64,000 nt of DNA from Nocardioides baculatus (lineage in GTDB: Bacteria; Actinomycetota; Actinomycetes; Propionibacteriales; Nocardioidaceae), in assembly GCF_016735675.1 (NCBI RefSeq), contig NZ_JAERSG010000001.1, positions 930,001 to 994,000 of the forward strand. Direction: 5' to 3'. The notes under the pieces are model-generated. The model made no database searches. It was not told where the DNA came from and worked only from the letters and a program-made list of their open reading frames with translations. The stretch's first letter is position 1; the number at the start of each line of letters is the position of its first letter. Below are positions 16,948 to 25,553 of the stretch, one piece after another. Position numbers and translations under genes: made by a program.

Positions 16948-17850
16948 ATGCGCAAGCTCATCGTTCTCGGCTTCGTGGGCCTCGTCGCCCAGCTGATCGA
17001 CGGATCCCTGGGCATGGCCTACGGCGTGACGTCCTCGACCCTGCTGCTCGCCGCCGGCGTCGCGCCGGCCGCCGCCTCGGCCGCCGTCCACTTCTCCGAG
17101 ATCGGCACCTCGCTGGTCTCCGGTGCCTCGCACCACAAGTTCGGCAACGTCGACTGGCGCACGGTGTCGATCCTCGCCCTGCCGGGCTTCGTCGGCGCCT
17201 TCATCGGCGCGACGCTGCTGTCCAACATGGATGCCGCGATCGCCAAGCCGGTCGTCGCCGTGATCCTGCTGAGCCTCGGCTTCTACGTCGTCTACCGCTT
17301 CCTCAAGCTCGGTGGTGAGCGCCCGACCTTCAAGGGTCACCCCTCCGCGATGTTCCTCGCCCCGATGGGCCTGGTCGCCGGCACGCTCGACGCCGTCGGT
17401 GGCGGCGGCTGGGGACCGGTCGGCACCACCTCGCTGCTCTCGAGCGGTCGCCTCGAGCCCCGCAAGGTCGTCGGCTCGATCGACACCTCGGAGTTCGTCG
17501 TGGCCGTCGGCGCCTCGCTCGGCTTCCTCTTCGGCCTCGGCTCGCAGGGGATCAACTGGGGCTACGCCGGTGCGCTGCTCGCCGGTGGCGTGATCGCCGC
17601 TCCGATCGCGGCCTGGCTCGTCAAGCACCTCGCCGCCCGCGTCCTCGGCGTGGCCGCCGGTGGCCTGATCATCCTCACCAACTCCAAGACGCTGCTCGAG
17701 GCCGTCGGCGTCCCGGGTGTCGGCGTCGCCGTCGCCGCCGCCGTGATCTTCGTCCTCTGGGTCTCCGGCATCGTCTGGGCCGTCAAGCAGGAGCGCCTGT
17801 CGAAGGCGGCCGCTGCCGACGAGCGCGAGCTCGAGACCGTGCCGGCCTGA
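16948..17850 (+). CDS. TauE/SafE-family membrane exporter (probable sulfite/organosulfur exporter)
   Basis: 300 residues with eight or so helices arranged as two similar halves: QLIDGSLGMAYGVTSSTLLL near the start and TLDAVGGGGWGPVGTTSLL in the middle are the family's repeated motif. Members export sulfite, sulfoacetate or related anions. CGGAAGGACC precedes the ATG. The next gene encodes an Rrf2 regulator, and the two share an upstream box, pointing to control by sulfur status. Confidence 0.88.
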   Translation: MRKLIVLGFVGLVAQLIDGSLGMAYGVTSSTLLLAAGVAPAAASAAVHFSEIGTSLVSGASHHKFGNVDWRTVSILALPGFVGAFIGATLLSNMDAAIAKPVVAVILLSLGFYVVYRFLKLGGERPTFKGHPSAMFLAPMGLVAGTLDAVGGGGWGPVGTTSLLSSGRLEPRKVVGSIDTSEFVVAVGASLGFLFGLGSQGINWGYAGALLAGGVIAAPIAAWLVKHLAARVLGVAAGGLIILTNSKTLLEAVGVPGVGVAVAAAVIFVLWVSGIVWAVKQERLSKAAAADERELETVPA

Positions 17851-17860
17851 TCCACGAGCG

Positions 17861-17904
17861 TCGTACGCCGTCGCTCCCGCACGCGCGGGGGTGGCGGCGT
17901 ACGA
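17861..17904 (+). terminator. Hairpin terminator after the TauE-type gene
   Basis: TCGTACGCCG (17861-17870) pairs with CGGCGTACGA (17895-17904), 10 bp after the stop; the loop can fold further (CCCGC/GCGGG). Confidence 0.65.
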
Positions 17905-17933
17905 ACATGTCGGGGGCCGTCGGAGCCTTGCAC

Positions 17934-17955
17934 CACTGTCTCTGCCGACATATCT
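17934..17955 (+). promoter_or_regulatory. Shared 22-bp box upstream of the Rrf2 regulator gene
   Basis: ACTGTCTC and CCGACATATCT match the box at 16884-16905 (17 of 22). It ends 14 bp before the ATG and overlaps the probable promoter (TTGCAC at 17928-17933 as -35), an arrangement expected for autorepression. Confidence 0.5.
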
Positions 17956-17969
17956 GACAAACTGCACCT

Positions 17970-18428
17970 ATGCGCGTCTCCGCCAAAGCCGACTACGCCC
18001 TCCGGGCCCTGATCGAGATCGCGGTGCGCACCGACGGCACGGCTGTCAGCGCCGAGCAGCTCGGCAAGGCCCAGGGCATCCCCCACGGCTTCCTCCAGGC
18101 CATCCTCGCCGACCTCCGCCGTGCCGACGTCGTGGTGTCGCAGCGCGGCCAGTCGGGCGGCTGGCGCTTCGCGCGGGAGCCGCGCACCGTCACCGTCGCC
18201 GACGTGATCCGCGCCGTCGACGGCCCGCTCGTCTCGGTCTACGGGCTGCGTCCCGAGGCGGTGGAGTACGACGACTCGGCGCAGGTGCTCCAGCACGTCT
18301 GGATCGCCGCCCGCAGCTCGCTGCGGTCGGTCTTCGAGCAGGTCACCATCCAGGACCTCGCCGACGGCAGGCTGCCCGAGGGCGTCGCCGCCCTCACCGC
18401 CGACGAGGACGCCTGGCAGCCGCACTGA
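17970..18428 (+). CDS. Rrf2-family transcriptional regulator (CymR-like, no iron-sulfur cysteines)
   Basis: 152 residues. Winged helix-turn-helix with the standard start RVSAKADYALRALIEIA and the wing QRGQSGGW. It contains no Cys at all, so it cannot carry the 2Fe-2S cluster of IscR or NsrR and instead resembles CymR, which reports on cysteine/sulfur supply through a partner enzyme. Placed behind the TauE-type exporter. The shared upstream boxes are its most likely binding sites. Confidence 0.88.
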   Translation: MRVSAKADYALRALIEIAVRTDGTAVSAEQLGKAQGIPHGFLQAILADLRRADVVVSQRGQSGGWRFAREPRTVTVADVIRAVDGPLVSVYGLRPEAVEYDDSAQVLQHVWIAARSSLRSVFEQVTIQDLADGRLPEGVAALTADEDAWQPH

Positions 18429-18488
18429 CCGAGCCTGGATGCCGAGTCCTACGGTTCGTGGCCCGGATCTCGGCCGACAAGCGTGGCG

Positions 18489-18508
18489 GTCACCGGATAT
18501 CCGGTGAC
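18489..18508. terminator. Perfect 20-bp palindrome between convergent genes
   Basis: GTCACCGGATATCCGGTGAC is fully self-complementary. It sits between the ends of the Rrf2 gene and the convergent gene at 18516, so a bidirectional terminator is possible, though a palindrome without a loop could also bind a protein. Confidence 0.4.
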
Positions 18509-18515
18509 TCCAGGG

Positions 18516-19052
18516 TCAGGCGGCCAGCCGCTTGGTGACCTGCTTGCGGCGCCGCGAGATCTTGGCGAGCCGCTTGTCGAGGCGGGCCTCCTCCTCGATC
18601 AGCGCGATCCGGGCCACCTGCGCGGCGAGCTGCTCGTCGCCGAGGTTGTCGGGCAGCACGTGCACCCGGTCCTCCTTGACCAGCGACACCCAGGCAGTGG
18701 GCGGCTGGATGGTGAAGCCGCTGGTGACCACGAGCACGACCTTGAAGCCGGCGAGGCCGTCGAGGGCGAGCGCCGCCTGCTCGGAGGTGGCGTCGAAGAA
18801 CGCCGGCACGCTCGCGAAGACGTCGGCCCTGGCCTTCCTCGCCTTGCGGCAGACGGCCGCCCACGCGCCCTCGACCTCCTTGCGGCTGAGGCCCGCGGCC
18901 TTGTGGGTGCGGCAGATCTCGATGCCCGCGAGGTCGAGCACCTCCGGGTCGACGTCGGGGGTCGCGACGCGCCCGAGCCGGAGGCCGTCGTGCATCGCGT
19001 CGAGGTCGACCGGGTCGGGACCGAGGTGGAGCAGGAACAGTCTCTTGGCCAT
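18516..19052 (-). CDS. Hypothetical 178-residue protein
   Basis: The ATG at 19052 gives RLFLLHLGPDPVDLDAMHDG, which faintly recalls the strand-loop start of sulfotransferases but lacks their KTGT phosphate-binding loop. A central hydrophobic strand (FKVVLVVTS) and a very basic C-terminus (RLAKISRRRKQVTKRLAA) follow. No catalytic motif is visible and I do not recognise the family. GAGGCT lies six bases upstream of the start, so translation may be leaderless. Single gene, convergent with the Rrf2 gene. Confidence 0.65.
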   Translation of the reverse strand: MAKRLFLLHLGPDPVDLDAMHDGLRLGRVATPDVDPEVLDLAGIEICRTHKAAGLSRKEVEGAWAAVCRKARKARADVFASVPAFFDATSEQAALALDGLAGFKVVLVVTSGFTIQPPTAWVSLVKEDRVHVLPDNLGDEQLAAQVARIALIEEEARLDKRLAKISRRRKQVTKRLAA

Positions 19053-19199
19053 GGCGCCAGCCTCGCCGTCGCGTACGACGTACGCGTGAACACGGGCCGA
19101 ACGCTGTCGGACGGAAGACGGTCTTTACCTAGTCTGGTGTGACGTCAGGCGCCTCCCGTGCGTCTCCCTCGTGACGCCGAACCACACCCAGGGAGAGAC

Positions 19200-19706
19200 A
19201 TGCCCCGCACGAGCGAGGAGTTCGAGGAGTTCGCGGTCGCGCGGACCCCCCAGCTCTACCGCGCGGCGTGGCTGATGTGCGGCGACGCCCACCGCGCCGA
19301 GGACCTCGTCCAGGACACGCTGGCCAAGGTCTACGTGCGGTGGCACCGTCGCCTGGGCGCACCGATCGAGCACCCGGTCGCCTACGCACACACGACGCTG
19401 GCCCGCACCTACATCAGTGCCCAGCGCCGACGCAGCAACCACGAGACACCCACCGAGCACCTGCCCGAGGCCAGCGACGATCGTGGAGACGCCGCCACGG
19501 GACTCGCCCTGAGGGCAGCGCTCGACGAGCTGGCGCCGATGGACCGTGCGGTCCTGGTCCTGCGCTACCTCGAGGACGTGTCGGTGGCGGACACGGCGCA
19601 CGCGCTCGGGGTCAGCCCCGGCGCTGTGCGCAACCGCACGATCCGTGCGCTCGACCGCCTCCGCGCCGTGCTGGGCCCGTCCCTCCGCGACCTGCTGGAA
19701 ACCTAG
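19200..19706 (+). CDS. ECF sigma factor, SigE-family type
   Basis: 168 residues from the ATG at 19200 (GGGAGAG at 19191-19197). Region 2 (residues about 10-80: LYRAAWLMCGDAHRAEDLVQ, the core-binding and -10 region) and region 4 (about 105-165: LDELAPMDRAVLVLRYLED, then VSPGAVRNRTIRALDRL) match the actinobacterial SigE-like ECF group. It would redirect RNA polymerase in response to an unknown signal. The membrane protein encoded 9 bp downstream is its probable regulator. Confidence 0.92.
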   Translation: MPRTSEEFEEFAVARTPQLYRAAWLMCGDAHRAEDLVQDTLAKVYVRWHRRLGAPIEHPVAYAHTTLARTYISAQRRRSNHETPTEHLPEASDDRGDAATGLALRAALDELAPMDRAVLVLRYLEDVSVADTAHALGVSPGAVRNRTIRALDRLRAVLGPSLRDLLET

Positions 19707-19715
19707 GAGAACCAG

Positions 19716-20504
19716 ATGACCCAGCACGACACCGGTGTCACCGAGCTGTTGCGTCGCGCCAGCGACGACCTCGCCCCTGACGTCGAACGCCTCGTGAGGG
19801 GCGGCATCACCCGCGGTCGCTCGCGCCAGCGCCGCGCCCGGATCGGTACGACGGTCGCCTCGCTCGCCGTGATCGGCGTCGTCGGCGCGCTGGCGGCCGT
19901 CGTACCCCAGGGCGGACCGGACAGCACGCGCGACCCCGGTATCGCGACCGAGGGGGCGACTGCCACGAAGAGCCCGTCCCCGCCGCCCGACCCGGACCGA
20001 CCACCGTCGGCCGACGCGTTGCGACCGCTCGTCACGCCGATCGAGATGCTGGCCCGGATCGGTGGCCTCACAGGGGCCTCCGCCGTCCAGCGGATCAAGG
20101 TCGACCAGTCCGGACAGGACCAGGCCCGCCTCTACTACGCGACCGTCGACGAGGCGCAGGTGTCGTTCTCCATCCGTTGGTACAACAACCCGCTCGTCGT
20201 CGCGGACGGAGGGCAGCCACTGGCGCCAAGTCACATCTGCGAGCCAGAGGTCGAGGCCGACTGCACCACGCTGCCCGACGGCTCGCGTCTGCTGCGCGAG
20301 GAGGTACGCCCGTCCGGCGGGACCGGTGTGCCGGAGAGCTTCCTGGAGCGCTCGCTGACCCTCGCGACCCACGACGGGTGGCAGATCAGCGTCATCGCGC
20401 GCAACACGACCGACGAGAAGCAGGGCGAGGTCGTGGCTGACGAGCCTGTGCTGACGATGGCGGAGATGCAGGCGCTCGCGACGAGCACGGCCTGGTACGC
20501 GTGA
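19716..20504 (+). CDS. Membrane protein, probable anti-sigma partner
   Basis: 262 residues. AGGAG lies just before the ATG. The cytoplasmic N-terminus (1-40, Arg-rich before the membrane) could bind the sigma factor; one helix (about 43-65), a Pro-rich linker and an outer domain with a probable disulfide (SHICEPEVEADCTTL) follow. It lacks the zinc-finger HxxxCxxC of classical anti-sigma factors, so the role is inferred from gene order and topology, which match other SigE-family operons. It ends 3 bp before the convergent DUF2461 gene. Confidence 0.7.
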   Translation: MTQHDTGVTELLRRASDDLAPDVERLVRGGITRGRSRQRRARIGTTVASLAVIGVVGALAAVVPQGGPDSTRDPGIATEGATATKSPSPPPDPDRPPSADALRPLVTPIEMLARIGGLTGASAVQRIKVDQSGQDQARLYYATVDEAQVSFSIRWYNNPLVVADGGQPLAPSHICEPEVEADCTTLPDGSRLLREEVRPSGGTGVPESFLERSLTLATHDGWQISVIARNTTDEKQGEVVADEPVLTMAEMQALATSTAWYA

Positions 20505-20507
20505 GGG

Positions 20508-21140
20508 TCAGTCGACCCGGATCGCCCGGAGCCAGCTGACCAGCGGGCGCAGCGTCTTCCAGTCCGCGCGGACCCGGTCGACGAGCCCGGCGTCGATGGC
20601 GTCGGTCTCGAAGCCGTACGCCTTGTTGGCGATCAGCTGCTTGCTGCGGAGCAGCTCGATCCGCGGGTGGTCGGCGTCGTAGCCGCGCGGTGAGGTCTTG
20701 AGCCGGTCGCCGCCGATCTCGAAGCCGTCCTTCTCGAGCTTCCCCAGCACCCGCTCGAGCGCCTTGCCGGTCTTCTCGTCGGCCATCGCCTCCCGGATCG
20801 CAGCCAGCCGCGGCCCGTCGGCGTCGTAGAAGCCTCCGCCGACGCGGGTGCCGCGGGCGGAGATCTCGACGTACCACCCGGTGGACGGGCCGGCGCCGAC
20901 GTACGCCCCCTGGTGCGTCTTGTAGGGCGTCTTGTCCTTGGCGAAGCGGACGTCGCGGTAGGGCCGGAACACCTTGGCCGGGCCGAACTCCGGCTCGAGC
21001 TCGGCGACGAGCGCCTTCATCGGCGCCTCGACCGCGTCCTTCCAGACCGGCTTGTTGGCCTCCCAGAAGGACTTGGTGTTGTCCATCTCGAGGTCGTCGT
21101 AGAAGTCGAGTGCGGCGACGGGGAATCCGGTGAAGCTCAC
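20508..21140 (-). CDS. DUF2461-family protein
   Basis: 210 residues with the family's phrases FYDDLEMDNTKSFWEANKP near the start and FRPYRDVRFAKDKTPYKTHQ in the middle. These proteins are widespread in bacteria and of unknown function. The GTG at 21140 has TAACGT eight bases upstream and no Shine-Dalgarno, so a leaderless message is likely. It lies downstream of the SARP gene on the same strand with a 33-bp gap but seems to have its own promoter. Confidence 0.88.
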   Translation of the reverse strand: MSFTGFPVAALDFYDDLEMDNTKSFWEANKPVWKDAVEAPMKALVAELEPEFGPAKVFRPYRDVRFAKDKTPYKTHQGAYVGAGPSTGWYVEISARGTRVGGGFYDADGPRLAAIREAMADEKTGKALERVLGKLEKDGFEIGGDRLKTSPRGYDADHPRIELLRSKQLIANKAYGFETDAIDAGLVDRVRADWKTLRPLVSWLRAIRVD

Positions 21141-21173
21141 GCCGTCCGACGTTAGCCCACGGTCGTACGCCGG

Positions 21174-24100
21174 TCAGCGGGCGTCGGCCAGCAGGTCGAG
21201 CAGCCAGGAGACGGCGTCGTCGGAGGACAGGTCGCGGCCGTGGGCGACGAGGCGGTCGAACTCCGCCTCGCCGCATGACTCGATCGTCGCGGCGACGTCG
21301 CTGCGCAGGTGCTCGTGGTCGATCGCGCTGACGACGCTGCCGATCCGCACGAAGCTGCTCAAGGTGATCCCGAGGAGGACGGCGGCGGCCTCGTGGCGCC
21401 CGGTGAGCGACGCGAGCCTGGTCAGCTGTCGGCAGGCGACGGCGCGGGCTCCGTCCGAGCGCAGCACGACCAGTCCGGCTGCACCTTCCACGCCGAGTGT
21501 CCAGGCGTCCTCGGCGCGACCCAGCCCCGCGACGATCTGCGACTCGGTCATCGTCAGCATGTCGAGCCGGTGCACGTCGCCCGCACGCGCGGCGACGGCG
21601 CGCGCCTCGCCCAGGAGCCGGCGCGCGTCCTCCGGTCGCCCGGCCTCCACCAGCGTGCGGGCCAGCGAGCCGAGCGCGGCGGCGAGCAGCCAGTCCTCCC
21701 CGAGCGGCCGGGCGAGCTCGACTGCCTCCCGTGCCCGGTCCACCCCCCACTGGACGCCGAGACCGGCATCGCGACCCAGGTCGGTGCCGTAGCCGAGCAG
21801 GGCCGCCAGAGGACCCGTGTCGCCGGCCGCCCGCATCGTGGCCTCGGCGTCGGCGGTGGTCTCCAGCAGGAGCGGGAGGTCGTCCGTGAGGTCCCAGAGC
21901 CGCCGATAGCTCCAGTAGGTCACCCACCCGCGGTGGCGTGAGTCGGCCGGGACGGCGAGCGAGACGCGTTGGATGTCGTCGAAGGCGCCCCCGCCCAGCT
22001 GGTGCCAGACCTCGCCGACGCAGGTGAGGATCTCGGCGGCAGCCTCGACGCCGTCCGGGCCCGACGCGACGGCGTGGGCGAGAGCCGACTCGATGTTGCG
22101 GCGCTCGCGCAGGACCACGTCGGTGGCGTGCGCCCTCGTGGTGGTCCGCGGGTGCAGTCGGCGGGCGAGCTCGAGCACGAGCGCGAGGTGGGTGTCGCGC
22201 GCCGAGTCCTCGCGTCCCGACGCCCGCAGACGGGCGAGGGCGTGCTCGCGCACGGTCTCGAGCAGGCTCACCCGGGGCCGGTCGTCGTCGGAGACGCGCA
22301 CGAGGCTGGCGTCGGCGAGCGCGAGCAGGTCGGTCACCGGGTTCTGCGGTGAACCGTCCGGCACGGGCAGGCGGGCGACGGTCTCGAGGTCCACCCCGCC
22401 GACGAACACGGCCAGCAGCTCGAGCAGCCGGCCCTGCTCCGGCGGCAGCAGGTCGACGGACCACGCCGTGAGCGCGTGCAGGTCGCGCTGCCTCGGGTGC
22501 CGCGAGGTCCCCGCGGTCACCAGGGCAAGTCCTTCGTCGAGGGCGGAGGCGAGGGCGTACGGCGGCAGCTGGCGCACGCGGGCGGCGGCGAGCTCGATGC
22601 CGAGGGGCAGGCCGTCGACGCGCCGGCAGATGCGGGCGACGGCGTCGCGGTTGGCGTCGTCGACCACGAACCCCGGCCGGGCCAGCTCGGCGTAGCGGGC
22701 GAACAGCTCGCTCGCCACTCCGTCGGCACCGTCGTCGAGCGGGTCGACCCGGTGCAGGCGCTCGCCGAGGACGCCGGTGGGGCGTCGGGAGGTGGCGAGC
22801 ACCGTGACGTCGCCGTCGGCGTCGAGGACGGCCGCGAGCACGACGTCGACGTCGACCACCTGCTCGAGGTTGTCGAGGACGAGCAGCGTGCGTCGACCGC
22901 CCAGGTGCGCGAGCACCGCAGTCGGACCGCCGGAGTCGGCAGGGAGGTCGAGGGCCGCCGCCAGCGCGGCCCAGACGTCGGTCTGGTCGCGCGCCGTCTC
23001 CAGCGGCACGAAGTAGACGCCCCCGGCCAGCGTCGCACCCACCGTGCGGGCGACCTCGATGGCCAGACGCGTCTTGCCGGTGCCTCCCGGACCGACGAGC
23101 GTGGTGAGTCCCGTGCCGGACCGGGACACCTCGTCCACGAGGCTCGCCAGCAGGTCGGCGCGGCCGACGAGCTGCACGGCGGTGCGCGGGAGGTTGCCCC
23201 GGCCGCCGAGGGTGCGTGGCGGCGCGAAGGCGTCGTCGGCCCGCGTCGAGACCTGGTGCAGGCGCTCGGGCAGGGCCACGTGGGGCAGCCGGTGCGTGCC
23301 GAGGTCGGTGACGAGGACCCGGTCCTCGTCGGAGTCGGCGCGGGTGCCGACCAGCGCTGCCGCCGTGGCGGCGGTCGCGAGCGTCTGGCCGCCTGCCGCG
23401 GCGAGCGCGACCTCCTCCACGCGGTGCACCTCGGTCCCGACGTAGTGCCGGTCCACGACCCGGGGGACGCCGGTGTGCACGCCGATCCGCACCCGGACGT
23501 CGGCGTGGTCGGGGAAGTCGTGGCCGGCCAGCGCGCGGTGCGCGTCCACCGCGGCCCGGACGGCCTCGTCGGCGCTGCGGAACGCGGCGAGCAGCCGTTC
23601 GCCGTCGGCGGCCCACGTCAGTCCGTCGTGCGCCGCGACGGCGTCACGCAGCAGGTCGCGCTGCGCGAGCACGGCGTCGCCGTACGTCTCCTGGAGACGG
23701 CCCTCGAGCGCCGCGGGGGAGTCCAGCACGGCCGCCAGCAGCGTCAGCTCGCCGGTCGGCAGGCCGTCGCTCGGCGGTGCGGCCAGGTCGGGGGAGTCGT
23801 TGAGGATCGCGTGCTGGAGCGCGGCGAGCGTCGGTCCCGGCTCCAGGCCGAGCTCGGCCCGCAGCTGGTCGACGACCTCGGCGTAGAGGGCGAGCGCATC
23901 GACGGCCCGGCCCTGCCGGTAGAGACCTGTCATCACCGCCGCCCTCAGTCGTTCGCGGAACGGGAAGTCGCGCAGCGCCGGCGCCAGGCGATCGGTCAGC
24001 CGGTCGAGGTCGCCCGTCTCGAGGAGGGCCTCGGCGAGGTGCTCGAGGGCGGTGCCGCGCAGCTCGCGGAGGCGAGCCGCCTCGACGACGGCGAAGGCGT

Positions 24101-24536
24101 AGTCGGTCAGGTCCGACATGGCCTCGCCGCGCCACAACCTCAGTCCCGCGTCGAGAGTGGCGACGGCGTCGTGCGCCCTGCCGGCGGCCCGCTCACCCAT
24201 CGCCACCGGGACGAGCCTCTCGAAGACGTGGGCGTCGACCTGGTCGGGCGCCACCTCGAGGCGGTAGCCCCCGCCCAGCGTGACGACCGCCTGGCGGCCG
24301 AGCCGGGCGCGGAGGTGGGAGACGTACACCTGCAGGGCGTTGCGGGCGCTGGCCGGCGGGTCCTCGCCCCAGAGGTCGTCGACCAGGCGGTCGACGCCGA
24401 CCGTGCGGCCGGCGTCGATCGCGAGCCGGGCCAGGAGCGCCCGCTCGCGCGGCGCCGACGTCGCCACGGCATCCGCGACCTGGACCGGTCCGAGGAGCAG
24501 GACGGTGGGCTCGGCGGCAGCGGTGCTGGTCCCCAC
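21174..24536 (-). CDS. Giant SARP/AfsR-type regulator: DNA-binding, cyclase-like, STAND ATPase and TPR regions
   Basis: 1120 residues. In order: OmpR-like winged helix (about 10-95), bacterial transcriptional activator domain (100-250), a class III cyclase-like domain (265-420; ADGERLLAAF, RIGVHTG, but several usual catalytic residues altered), an NB-ARC/STAND ATPase (460-700; VGPGGTGKT as Walker A near 480, LLVLDNLEQ as Walker B), and helical TPR-like repeats (850-1110). Such proteins are ATP-switched activators, often of secondary metabolism, but no biosynthetic cluster is seen here. The cyclase-like insertion is less common. Start is the GTG at 24536 behind GGGGG. Confidence 0.88.
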   Translation of the reverse strand: MGTSTAAAEPTVLLLGPVQVADAVATSAPRERALLARLAIDAGRTVGVDRLVDDLWGEDPPASARNALQVYVSHLRARLGRQAVVTLGGGYRLEVAPDQVDAHVFERLVPVAMGERAAGRAHDAVATLDAGLRLWRGEAMSDLTDYAFAVVEAARLRELRGTALEHLAEALLETGDLDRLTDRLAPALRDFPFRERLRAAVMTGLYRQGRAVDALALYAEVVDQLRAELGLEPGPTLAALQHAILNDSPDLAAPPSDGLPTGELTLLAAVLDSPAALEGRLQETYGDAVLAQRDLLRDAVAAHDGLTWAADGERLLAAFRSADEAVRAAVDAHRALAGHDFPDHADVRVRIGVHTGVPRVVDRHYVGTEVHRVEEVALAAAGGQTLATAATAAALVGTRADSDEDRVLVTDLGTHRLPHVALPERLHQVSTRADDAFAPPRTLGGRGNLPRTAVQLVGRADLLASLVDEVSRSGTGLTTLVGPGGTGKTRLAIEVARTVGATLAGGVYFVPLETARDQTDVWAALAAALDLPADSGGPTAVLAHLGGRRTLLVLDNLEQVVDVDVVLAAVLDADGDVTVLATSRRPTGVLGERLHRVDPLDDGADGVASELFARYAELARPGFVVDDANRDAVARICRRVDGLPLGIELAAARVRQLPPYALASALDEGLALVTAGTSRHPRQRDLHALTAWSVDLLPPEQGRLLELLAVFVGGVDLETVARLPVPDGSPQNPVTDLLALADASLVRVSDDDRPRVSLLETVREHALARLRASGREDSARDTHLALVLELARRLHPRTTTRAHATDVVLRERRNIESALAHAVASGPDGVEAAAEILTCVGEVWHQLGGGAFDDIQRVSLAVPADSRHRGWVTYWSYRRLWDLTDDLPLLLETTADAEATMRAAGDTGPLAALLGYGTDLGRDAGLGVQWGVDRAREAVELARPLGEDWLLAAALGSLARTLVEAGRPEDARRLLGEARAVAARAGDVHRLDMLTMTESQIVAGLGRAEDAWTLGVEGAAGLVVLRSDGARAVACRQLTRLASLTGRHEAAAVLLGITLSSFVRIGSVVSAIDHEHLRSDVAATIESCGEAEFDRLVAHGRDLSSDDAVSWLLDLLADAR

Positions 24537-24647
24537 CTCGCACCCCCGCGTGGGCCGTACGCACGACGTGCCCGTGCCGGGATCGTAGGTCGCTCCCTGC
24601 CGGCCCGACAGCCGATCTCCCCGTGGTCGACTGCCGGGCTAGACCCG

Positions 24648-25475
24648 TCAGGACGGTGCGGGGTTGTCCGCGATCACGTCGGCGACGAACGCGTGGGCGT
24701 ACGACGTGTCGGTGCGGGTCGCCTGGTCGGTGGACTTGCAGGGGATGTCGCCGGTGGTGACGACCGCGACCACCTCGCCCGACGCGTTGAGCTTGGGTCC
24801 TCCGGAGTCGCCGTAGCAGGTCCCGCCGAGGCCGCGGGCCAGGTTCATCGAGAACAGGACGTAGTCGCGGTGGACGTTGACGAGCGGCTGCGTCGTCATC
24901 ATCCGCTCCTTCGGGGGCAGGAACGCCTGGGTCGACGTCTGCTTGGCGTAGCGCTCGATGCCGTAGCCGACGGCCGTGAACGGCGTACCCCGCAGGGACT
25001 TGTCGTCGAGGTACCCGACGTCGGCCAGCTCGGCGTACGGCACGCCGGTCACCGCGTCGTCCAGGACGAAGGCGCCCACGTCGAAGCGATATTTGGCCCT
25101 GCCGGTGTAGCCCGGGTGCGGAGTCGGGGTGCCGTCGAGGAGGTGGAGGTCGTCGCGAAGCTGCCACGTGCCGTCGCTGATCCGCTGGTCGAGCGTGAAG
25201 TACACGTGCCCCCAGTCGGGGGCGTAGTCGTCGCGGACCATGCAGTGGCTCGCGGTGAGCACCACGCGAGGCGACACCATGGTCCCGGTGCAGAGCTGGA
25301 TGAGGTACGGCTCGCCGGTCGAGGGTTTCACCTCGACGACGAACGATCCGACGTTGGTGTAGCCGCTGGTCGGCTCACCGTTGGTGATGGCGTGGGCCGC
25401 GCTCGGCGCCAGCAGCGCCAGCGCTCCGGCTGCCGCGGCGGCGATGCGCCCGCGGCGGGCGGTCAGGAACGACAT
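24648..25475 (-). CDS. Secreted trypsin-like serine protease (S1 family)
   Basis: 275 residues. Signal peptide to about residue 29 (PSAAHA|I), after which ITNGEPTS resembles the mature start of trypsins. Catalytic triad visible: H77 (TASHC), D132 (FDVGAF), S224 (GDSGGP). Cys pairs around the His and Ser fit S1 disulfides. GGAGAGGAG precedes the ATG. Secreted and probably active; substrate unknown. Confidence 0.93.
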   Translation of the reverse strand: MSFLTARRGRIAAAAAGALALLAPSAAHAITNGEPTSGYTNVGSFVVEVKPSTGEPYLIQLCTGTMVSPRVVLTASHCMVRDDYAPDWGHVYFTLDQRISDGTWQLRDDLHLLDGTPTPHPGYTGRAKYRFDVGAFVLDDAVTGVPYAELADVGYLDDKSLRGTPFTAVGYGIERYAKQTSTQAFLPPKERMMTTQPLVNVHRDYVLFSMNLARGLGGTCYGDSGGPKLNASGEVVAVVTTGDIPCKSTDQATRTDTSYAHAFVADVIADNPAPS

Positions 25476-25553
25476 GTGGGTCTCCTCTCCACGTCGCCCG
25501 GATGGCGACCTGGCAGGAGGATCAGCGAGGCCGCTTAAGGCCCGCTGAAGGCG

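Noticed and set aside
20392..23616. Minus-strand ORF of 1074 residues overlapping the SARP gene in another frame
   Set aside because: Extremely Arg-, Ala- and Pro-rich shadow typical of high-GC DNA. The SARP frame has clear domains throughout.
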